The notes under the pieces: model-generated
Database searches by the model: none
What the model was told of the DNA's origin: nothing
What the model saw: only the letters and a program-made list of their open reading frames with translations
NCBI RefSeq assembly: GCF_019343495.1
Contig: NZ_CP072549.1
Location: 2,108,001 to 2,172,000 of the forward strand
Origin: Acinetobacter lwoffii
Lineage (GTDB): Bacteria > Pseudomonadota > Gammaproteobacteria > Pseudomonadales > Moraxellaceae
DNA: 64,000 nucleotides
Direction: 5' to 3'
Shown: in pieces, positions 58,153 through 64,000 of the stretch
How the letters are laid out: each line of letters opens with the position of its first letter
How positions within the stretch are numbered: the stretch's first letter is position 1
Made by a program: the position numbers and the translations under genes

Positions 58153-58440
58153 TTAAGGACGAAACTCTTTCAGTTCACGTTGAATAAAGTATTGGAACAT
58201 TTCACGGTATAGATGTTCAATAAACTCCTGATCGAGGCCCTGCTTTTGCGCCAATGCCCTAACATTTTCTACAATCTGTTCCATACGTTCTGGTGACTGC
58301 AAATCGGTTTCGGTTTTTTTGAAACGGGTGGTTTGATCAACATAAAATTGACGCGCAGCGATCAGCTCAACTAAAGCTCTATCAATGGCATCGATCTGTT
58401 GACGTGCATGTTCTAGTGATTCAGCTTTGATCTTTTCCAT
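58153..58440 (-). CDS. Chorismate mutase (AroQ-type) domain protein
   Basis: 95-aa all-helical protein matching AroQ chorismate mutase or isochorismate-pyruvate lyase domains: HARQQIDAIDRALVELIAAR, then RFKKTE and PERMEQIVENVRALAQKQGLDQEFIEHLYREMFQYFI. The acid pair and the lysine of the active site are present. It overlaps the upstream DsbA-like gene by 20 bp, suggesting coupled translation. Whether it acts in aromatic amino acid synthesis or a secondary pathway is not clear. Confidence 0.85.
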   Translation of the reverse strand: MEKIKAESLEHARQQIDAIDRALVELIAARQFYVDQTTRFKKTETDLQSPERMEQIVENVRALAQKQGLDQEFIEHLYREMFQYFIQRELKEFRP

Positions 58441-59743
58441 GTTTTTTCAGTTCACTTTCAGTTTGATTATTACTTTTATACTTTTCTTCTAACACATTAC
58501 TGAAAATACTTTCAATCATCCAGACCCGATATAAGCTATTAAATGTATAACTTTGATCATCTATCCGCAGTTCCAGTACCGGAAAGTTCGGCTGCGACTT
58601 CATTTCACAGAGCATATCATTGTCCTGCAGCTTCACCAGAATATCGTTCTGGGTCAGATCTACAATATTTAACTGTTGCTGCAAAAGTTTGAAATGGGGT
58701 GCATAAGACAGGTCTTCACCACGGGTCCAGACAGCCTGCAAGATCTGGTACATCGCCTCAATCCGCTGCTCCTCGGGACAGCTATAAAATAACTGTGCCA
58801 TTGGCGCAATCGCCTGCTCGGTCGGTCGGCAAAACGGGGTAAATTCTACGTCCGTCCGTTTGGATAAACGTGTGGCCAGACTCCAGTCAAACTCATCCCG
58901 GCCACGATAGGACAAGGGATAGACATTCAACTGGATATTATAATAATCGGCCAGTTCTTCCTTGATATAGGCCAGCAAAAGCCAGGAGATCGGATCTTCC
59001 AGCGCGATATACAAGTCCAGTTCCGGATCCATCGACTGGATCTCGTTCAGCTCTTCAGCATCACTGATCAGATGCTCACGCCATTCAATGTGATCGATCA
59101 TAAAAATCGGATTACCGGTCAGCAGTTTTTGCTGCTCCAGACGCCGGGTCAGACGCAACAGGTCATCGACTGCCTGATACTGGCGTCCGCCTAAATTAAA
59201 ATAGCTGGCCAGAATCGGGGTCTGGTCAAAAATACGTTCGGGAAAGTTCTGTGGCTGATGATGACGACTGGCCATGGCATAAAGGGTTCGTAATTTTCCG
59301 GTCTGTTTTTGCCACAACATATGAAACACATCTTCCAGCAAATACAGAAAATCCTGCCCGCGCAGCGGGGTATGCCGTAAAATCAGTTCCGCCTGTTGCA
59401 AGGCTTCAGCGCTGGGCAATTCTGGCGTGTCATGAAAACTAAAACGATGCTGTTTCGACAGAATCTTGGCATCATTTAGGGTGTAGTGCTGCCATTCATC
59501 AAAAGACATCTGATTTGGGGGGGCTGCATGCGAACTGGAAATAATTACTTTCAGCGGCTTGAGCTGCGGACTTAAAATTTCTTCGAGCTGGGGCAGCTGC
59601 TGTACCGCCAGATAGCTGTACACATCATCCAGTCTTAAATGGATACTCAGCCCATCTTGAATAGATAACACCGTTTGACGGATTGGTTTCTGGTAAAACC
59701 AACTCGATCGGATTGGATCAAACCAACGGCGTAACAGGGACAT
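58421..59743 (-). CDS. Two-domain DsbA-like (thioredoxin-fold) protein
   Basis: About 440 aa from ATG 59743 (MSLLRRWFDPIRSS), with GAGG 8 nt upstream. Two segments look like DsbA/2-hydroxychromene-2-carboxylate isomerase folds. The first starts SIHLRLDDVYSYLAVQQLPQL and the second DLYIALEDPISWLLLAYIKEEL. Each has a D-SY/SW-type opening followed by a helical insert. Neither has a CxxC motif, so redox activity is doubtful. The frame is open to 59869, but that extension runs into the right end of the TnpB element, so it is probably not native. The function is unknown. Confidence 0.7.
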   Translation of the reverse strand: MSLLRRWFDPIRSSWFYQKPIRQTVLSIQDGLSIHLRLDDVYSYLAVQQLPQLEEILSPQLKPLKVIISSSHAAPPNQMSFDEWQHYTLNDAKILSKQHRFSFHDTPELPSAEALQQAELILRHTPLRGQDFLYLLEDVFHMLWQKQTGKLRTLYAMASRHHQPQNFPERIFDQTPILASYFNLGGRQYQAVDDLLRLTRRLEQQKLLTGNPIFMIDHIEWREHLISDAEELNEIQSMDPELDLYIALEDPISWLLLAYIKEELADYYNIQLNVYPLSYRGRDEFDWSLATRLSKRTDVEFTPFCRPTEQAIAPMAQLFYSCPEEQRIEAMYQILQAVWTRGEDLSYAPHFKLLQQQLNIVDLTQNDILVKLQDNDMLCEMKSQPNFPVLELRIDDQSYTFNSLYRVWMIESIFSNVLEEKYKSNNQTESELKKHGKDQS

Positions 59744-59862
59744 GAGTTCGGCCTCGACAAAGATGACGGTGTGCAGTTCAAAAAATTGAATCTGTACAGA
59801 ATAATCTATTTTTAAGATCGCAGAGCCAAAGCCCTGCATGGTGTAAAAACTTATATCAAGTC

Positions 59863-61360
59863 TTGACATACTCCCGCCACTTTCGACTAGCTCAAGTGGG
59901 GGATTCTAAAAGCAAAAGCTCTTAGGTGACTTCCTCACGGATTTCACTTGCTTTCTGCTTCACAGGGCGACCTTTACCGCATCTTCCCTCGACAGACAAA
60001 ACGGTGTGTCCCACCGCTAAAATGTTACGAGAAGCGTTAATATCTGCATTCTCGCTAAAACCACAACTAACACACTCAAACTTAGCCTGAGTAGGTCTAT
60101 TTTCTTTTGCAACGTGACCACATGAACTACAAGTCTGACTTGTATATTTAGGGTCAACTTTAACGAGTAAACCACCTCGCCATTGCTGTTTGTACACCAA
60201 CATATTAACAAGCATTGACCAACCTTGATCTAGGATTGATTTGTTCAAGCCTGATTTAGCTTTAACATTCTTTCCTTTTTCTTCGATTGAGCCTTTGGCT
60301 GACTTCGACATATTGGCTACTTTTAAGTCCTCAACTACGATCATTGCGTGGTTTTTGCTGAGAGTTGTCGTGACTTTGTGCAAGTAGTCATGCCGAATAT
60401 TGGCAATATGATGATGTAATTTATTGATCTTTAAATTAAGTTTTTTCCAATTTTGACTAAATTCGGTTTTCTTTCTCAACTTGCGTTGAAGCCTAGCCAA
60501 CTTTACTTGATTGGCTTTAAAACTATTGATTGGGTCAAATACCTGACCTGTTGATATTGTAATTAATTGCTTAATGCCAAGATCAACACCAATTGCAGAT
60601 TTTGATGGATGAATTGGTTGTTCGATTTCACGGTTAGTACAAAATGAAACATACCAAAGCCCACAAATTTTCTTAATTGTAATACTTGTGATTTTACCAA
60701 CAATTTCTTGTGATTTTTTAAATCTTATCCAACCTGTTTTTTTAGGCAAAGAAACTCGATCACCAATAACCTCACAATCTGCAAATGGAAGTCTAAAAGA
60801 TTGCTCACCATCTGATTTCTTCTTGAATCTTGGCATGAGTGGTCTAAGCTGAATCTCACCACCATCAGCCAATTTAAAAAAATTGGGTTTACGTGGTTTC
60901 CGCTTGTTTTGCTTTAAACGAGCTTGTTCTTTTTTGTTGTAAAACTTACCCCATGCTTGAGCAAGATCACGTATTTTTTGCTGTAAGCAAGCTGAATATG
61001 TTTGACCAAGAAAAGAAAATTCAGGTGTTTTTTTAAGGGGCACTAATTTTTTTTCAATGCTTTCGTAACGAATATATTCATCTTTAGCAAACATTTCAAA
61101 TGATTTAGCGAGAATTTGATTCCACACAAAACGAGCAGAACCTATTGCTTGATTAAGCAATATTTCCTGTTCTTGGTTAGGCAGAAGCCTAAACTTGTAG
61201 TGTTGTGAAATCTTCATTAAATCATTGTTTATAAAAGAATTGTAGTGTTTAAATTATAGCAAAAATAAGCAATAAAACCAAGAAAACATTATCTTTAATA
61301 TGGCTATCGCCACTCGCTTGTATCCTCCACCTGACTGTCGGTGAGGGTCTTACGCCCGAT
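59863..61360 (-). mobile_element. Solitary-tnpB IS200/IS605-type element, copy 2
   Basis: tnpB without tnpA, read on the minus strand. Left end near 61320-61360 with hairpin CTCACC-GACAGTCA-GGTGGAG and a CGTAAGACC-type foot. The right end, read on the minus strand, is GTGGCGGGAGTATGTCAA, ending at 59863. Both ends match the deleted element at 20350-20543. It sits between ilvD (its stop is about 35 bp away) and the DsbA-like gene. The left boundary is approximate. Confidence 0.82.
59922..61217 (-). CDS. tnpB: TnpB RNA-guided nuclease homologue, intact catalytic motifs
   Basis: 431-aa TnpB. The N-terminal KFRLLPNQEQEILLNQAIGSARFVWNQIL is typical. RuvC-I aspartate in AIGVDLGIKQLI near 215; RuvC-II glutamate in IVVEDLKVANM near 290; zinc finger CSSCG and CVSCG; RuvC-III aspartate in NADINASRNILAVGH. 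All three catalytic acids are present, unlike copy 1. It probably cuts DNA at the donor site using a guide RNA from the right end. No tnpA is nearby, so mobility would need a TnpA in trans. Confidence 0.92.
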   Translation of the reverse strand: MKISQHYKFRLLPNQEQEILLNQAIGSARFVWNQILAKSFEMFAKDEYIRYESIEKKLVPLKKTPEFSFLGQTYSACLQQKIRDLAQAWGKFYNKKEQARLKQNKRKPRKPNFFKLADGGEIQLRPLMPRFKKKSDGEQSFRLPFADCEVIGDRVSLPKKTGWIRFKKSQEIVGKITSITIKKICGLWYVSFCTNREIEQPIHPSKSAIGVDLGIKQLITISTGQVFDPINSFKANQVKLARLQRKLRKKTEFSQNWKKLNLKINKLHHHIANIRHDYLHKVTTTLSKNHAMIVVEDLKVANMSKSAKGSIEEKGKNVKAKSGLNKSILDQGWSMLVNMLVYKQQWRGGLLVKVDPKYTSQTCSSCGHVAKENRPTQAKFECVSCGFSENADINASRNILAVGHTVLSVEGRCGKGRPVKQKASEIREEVT

Positions 61361-61394
61361 TAAGATAAGCAAATGTTCAATGTTTAACAATGGA

Positions 61395-63080
61395 TTAGAG
61401 GTCAAGATTCAGGTCAGTGACTGCACCGGTTTCTGCACCTGAAGTCAGTTTGGCGAATTTGGCCAGCGCACCGTGAGTATAGTTTGGCTGAGGTTTGGTC
61501 CAGGCCGCTTGACGTGCGGCAATTTCTTCTTCCGCAACATGCCAGGTCATTTCCCGGGTTTCAGCATTAATTGAAATCTGGTCACCATTTTTCACCAGAC
61601 CAATCGGGCCACCCTCATAAGCTTCTGGCGTCACATGACCAATCACAAAGCCATGACTGCCACCAGAGAAGCGTCCGTCAGTAATTAAAGCCACCGAAGC
61701 GCCCAGACCTTTACCAATAATCGCAGAAGTCGGTTTCAGCATTTCCGGCATGCCCGGACCACCTTTAGGGCCGACGCCACGAATCACCACCACTTCACCC
61801 GGCTGGACTTCACCATCCAGAATCCCGCGCATGGCACCCTGCTCGCCTTCAAATACCCGGGCCGGACCAGCAAAATGCAGACCTTCCTTACCGGTAATCT
61901 TGGCCACGGCGCCCTTCGGCGACAGATTGCCTTTTAAAATCACCAGATGAGAGTCTTTTTTCACGGGCGCATCAAAAGGCAGAATAATCTGCTGGCCTTC
62001 TGGATAGTCCTGAACCTCGGCCAGGTTTTCTGCCAGGGTTTTTCCGGTCACCGTCAGGCAGGAACCATCCAGCATGCCGGCATCCAGCATGCGCTTCATC
62101 AGCGGTTGAATCCCACCGATGGCAATCAGTTCAGACATTAAATACTTACCAGATGGGCGCACATCGGCCACCACCGGAATATCTTTACCAATCCGTACGA
62201 AATCATCAAGACTCAATTCAACCCCTGCGGTATGCGCCATGGCCAAAAGATGCAGTACACCATTGGTCGAGCCACCCAACGCAATCAAAACCTTGATCGA
62301 ATTTTCAAAGGCAGCCTTGGTCATGATGTCACGCGGCTTGATATCCAGTCGCAACAGATTCATCACCGCCTCACCGGCACGGGCACAGTCAATTTGTTTG
62401 TCATCCGAAACTGCTTCTTGCGCGGACGAACCCGGCAAGCTCATACCGAGTGCTTCAATCGCAGAGGCCATCGAGTTAGCCGTATACATACCACCACAAG
62501 AACCCGGACCCGGCAAAGACACTTCTTCAATATGCTTGACCTGAATCGCGTTAATTTCACCTTTGGCATATTGACCGACCGCTTCAAATACCGAAATCAT
62601 GTCGGTATGGCCTTCGCCTGGTTTGATGGTGCCGCCATAAATAAACAGACCCGGACGGTTTAAACGGGCTAACCCCATAATGCAGCCGGGCATATTTTTA
62701 TCACAGCCACCAATGGCGATCACCCCATCATAAGCCTGACAGCCCACGACCGTTTCAATCGAGTCTGCGATCACTTCCCGTGACAGCAGTGAATATTTCA
62801 TGCCTTCCGTGCCATTGGAAATACCATCTGAAATGGTAATGGTATTAAAGATAATCCCCTTGCCGCCTGCCGCACTCACGCCCTGCTCTACAGTTCTGGC
62901 CAGACCATCAATATGCATATTACAAGGCGTGACATTGGCCCAGGTCGAGGCAATACCAATAAATGGACGTTCAAAATCAGCATCTTGAAAACCTGTGGCA
63001 CGCATCATGGAACGGGCTGGTGCATTTTCAATGCCTTCATAAACGGGGGCTGAATGCTCGCGGATATTATCTTTACTCAT
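61395..63080 (-). CDS. ilvD: Dihydroxy-acid dehydratase IlvD (short type)
   Basis: 561-aa [Fe-S] dehydratase of the valine/isoleucine pathway. Cluster cysteines are in [19 protein letters not shown] and [14 protein letters not shown]. The C-terminal [28 protein letters not shown] is complete. Its length puts it in the approximately 560-aa branch, while the partial gene at the window's right edge is of the approximately 610-aa branch. The 3' end is about 35 bp from a TnpB element. Confidence 0.94.
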   Translation of the reverse strand: MSKDNIREHSAPVYEGIENAPARSMMRATGFQDADFERPFIGIASTWANVTPCNMHIDGLARTVEQGVSAAGGKGIIFNTITISDGISNGTEGMKYSLLSREVIADSIETVVGCQAYDGVIAIGGCDKNMPGCIMGLARLNRPGLFIYGGTIKPGEGHTDMISVFEAVGQYAKGEINAIQVKHIEEVSLPGPGSCGGMYTANSMASAIEALGMSLPGSSAQEAVSDDKQIDCARAGEAVMNLLRLDIKPRDIMTKAAFENSIKVLIALGGSTNGVLHLLAMAHTAGVELSLDDFVRIGKDIPVVADVRPSGKYLMSELIAIGGIQPLMKRMLDAGMLDGSCLTVTGKTLAENLAEVQDYPEGQQIILPFDAPVKKDSHLVILKGNLSPKGAVAKITGKEGLHFAGPARVFEGEQGAMRGILDGEVQPGEVVVIRGVGPKGGPGMPEMLKPTSAIIGKGLGASVALITDGRFSGGSHGFVIGHVTPEAYEGGPIGLVKNGDQISINAETREMTWHVAEEEIAARQAAWTKPQPNYTHGALAKFAKLTSGAETGAVTDLNLDL

Positions 63081-63231
63081 TATTTTCTTCCTGGGCGTCG
63101 ACTGATTTGAAACTTCAGTTTCAGCAATTTATTTTAAGACTATTGTATAGAAAGCATTCGGCATGTAAAAGAAATTACCCTATAGAAAAACATTTTGATG
63201 AATACTTAAAAAATTTTAATCACATGATCAA

Positions 63232-63247
63232 GCGACATGGATGTCGC
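63232..63247. repeat. Inverted repeat GCGACAT-GG-ATGTCGC
   Basis: Perfect 7-bp arms around GG. A similar core, ACGACAT-GAA-ATGTCGT, occurs at the left side of the first TnpB element (46287-46303). Confidence 0.75.
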
Positions 63248-63297
63248 CGTTTCGCTACTCTACAGGGAAGTAAAGTTAGCGGAACAAGAGCGTTTTG

Positions 63298-63321
63298 TTA
63301 CTTTTGCGCCGTCAAAAGTAA
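63298..63321. repeat. Inverted repeat TTACTTTTG / CAAAAGTAA, copy 1
   Basis: Perfect 9-bp arms around CGCCGT. It shares its arms with a second palindrome about 150 bp downstream. Confidence 0.8.
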
Positions 63322-63451
63322 GATTCTGCCTGCACAAAGATCATCAGAACTTTTAAAGTTATTAACGCTTTGATTTTAAGTGGATCTTCGATTTTTTTAC
63401 CATACAGCCTCAAATTACCTGAGTAATTTTTAATGCTATCTCGTAGGCACT

Positions 63452-63477
63452 TTTACTTTTGCCGGGCCAAAAGTAAA
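63452..63477. repeat. Inverted repeat TTTACTTTTG / CAAAAGTAAA, copy 2
   Basis: Perfect 10-bp arms around a GC-rich centre. Together with copy 1 it suggests a repeated mobile or regulatory hairpin family. Confidence 0.8.
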
Positions 63478-63490
63478 CAAAATCCCTTTG

Positions 63491-63525
63491 TTTGCCCGAT
63501 ATGGCATCCCTGCCATACGGGCAAA
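63491..63525. repeat. Long hairpin TTTGCCCG-TATGGCA / TGCCATA-CGGGCAAA
   Basis: 15 paired bases with one bulged A, loop TCCC. The adjacent TGCGAC-TTCCT-GTCGCA hairpin (63528-63544) follows directly. Neither is tailed by a T-run. Confidence 0.85.
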
Positions 63526-63587
63526 CGTGCGACTTCCTGTCGCATTCTACTGGGCATAATTTGGAAAGTCTAAAAATAGTTTCTTGT

Positions 63588-63618
63588 ATAAAAAAAGCAC
63601 CCCATCTGGAGTGCTATT
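63588..63618 (-). terminator. Intrinsic terminator of the right-hand ilvD
   Basis: On the minus strand, AGCACTCC pairs with the GGGTGCT arm around a short loop and is followed by TTTTTTT. It lies about 20 bp after the stop codon. Confidence 0.85.
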
Positions 63619-63638
63619 TAAATCTGTAAAATTACAAA

Positions 63639-64000
63639 TTAGATATCACGTACTGCACCTTTCGAGGCACTGGTAGTATGCATCGCATACGCTTTCAGTG
63701 CTTTAGACACTTTACGCGGACGCTGTTCCGCAGGCTTCCAGCCTTTGGCTTCTTGTGCTTCACGGCGTGCTGCCATGGTTGCTTCGTCTACGGCCAGGTG
63801 AATAGTCCGGTTTGGAATATCAATTTCGATACGGTCACCATCTTCAACCAGACCAATCGCACCGCCTTCCGCAGCTTCAGGAGATACGTGACCGATTGAA
63901 AGGCCAGACGAACCGCCTGAGAAACGGCCATCCGTTAAAAGTGCACAGTCTTTACCCAAACCTTTCGATTTAAGATAACTGGTTGGATACAGCATTTCCT
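63639..64000 (-). CDS. ilvD: Dihydroxy-acid dehydratase IlvD (long type), 5' part outside window
   Basis: C-terminal 120 codons of a second dihydroxy-acid dehydratase; the frame is open at the right edge. [27 protein letters not shown] and [31 protein letters not shown] match the approximately 610-aa E. coli-type enzyme, not the 561-aa enzyme beside it. It ends with SKGAVRDI. An internal ATG at 63995 is not the true start. The two ilvD genes are the same orientation, separated by 558 bp. Confidence 0.92.
   Translation of the reverse strand, partial: EMLYPTSYLKSKGLGKDCALLTDGRFSGGSSGLSIGHVSPEAAEGGAIGLVEDGDRIEIDIPNRTIHLAVDEATMAARREAQEAKGWKPAEQRPRKVSKALKAYAMHTTSASKGAVRDI

Larger units (their letters stand above)
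63081..63638. other. Gene-free region with several palindromes between two ilvD genes
   Basis: About 560 bp with no supported gene. It carries at least five inverted repeats, listed below, and a terminator for the right-hand ilvD. The palindromes look like dispersed intergenic repeats rather than gene remnants. Confidence 0.65.

Noticed and set aside
59744..59869. N-terminal extension of the DsbA-like protein
   Set aside because: It begins inside the right end of the TnpB element, so it is an accident of the insertion.

Overview
The window is most likely from the chromosome of an Acinetobacter species, probably an environmental, non-baumannii one. The evidence is the capsule (K) locus layout: gna/gne and a central AT-rich block run divergently from wza-wzb-wzc, the locus ends at fkpA, and a Gdr-type dehydratase lies at the opposite end. 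The housekeeping genes (mutY, tag, dapB, dnaJ, ppc, ilvD) also fit gammaproteobacterial Acinetobacter. Species cannot be fixed from the sequence alone.

Region 1 (1-18451) is one complete Wzx/Wzy polysaccharide locus. On the minus strand, in transcription order: gna, a uronic-acid C4 epimerase, wzx, a polysaccharide pyruvyl transferase, a GT2, wzy, a GT4, a PglC-like initiating transferase, a LysA-like PLP enzyme, an SDR epimerase, an ATP-grasp ligase, a DegT aminotransferase and gdr (cut by the window edge). wza, wzb and wzc diverge from gna on the plus strand.

Region 2 (18707-35011) repeats the architecture with different cargo. On the minus strand: rmlB, rmlA, fdtA-like, fdtB-like, wzx, GT2, wzy, GT2, GT4, a FemAB/GNAT-like acyltransferase and, separated by about 0.9 kb, a second initiating transferase. 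wza2 and wzc2 diverge on the plus strand. The wzb between them is a decayed remnant, so the single intact wzb of region 1 probably serves both export systems. The predicted products differ: UDP-GalNAcA and UDP-QuiNAc4N-type sugars plus a pyruvate substituent in region 1, dTDP-3-amino-3,6-dideoxyhexose in region 2. An internally deleted IS200/IS605-type element sits at the end of the region 2 gene set.

Region 3 (35179-47816) holds two FKBP prolyl isomerases, a dienelactone-hydrolase-like protein, a HIT hydrolase, mutY, an M23 lipoprotein, tag, a zinc alcohol dehydrogenase, a START-like secreted protein, dapB, small hypothetical genes, a cold-shock protein, dnaJ, a solitary TnpB element and a membrane protein. 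Region 4 (47948-57844) holds an RND efflux pair with a divergent TetR regulator and a palindromic operator candidate, ppc, an NCS2 permease and two small genes below 60 codons. Region 5 (58153-64000) has a chorismate-mutase-like gene overlapping a two-domain DsbA-like gene, a second solitary TnpB element, ilvD, a cluster of intergenic hairpins, and the 3' part of a second, different ilvD. I saw no tRNA, rRNA or CRISPR array. The most notable points are the tandem pair of Wzx/Wzy loci, the wzb remnant, the ATP-grasp/PLP-enzyme/SDR module standing where a sugar acetyltransferase is usual, and a TnpB lacking the usual RuvC-II glutamate.
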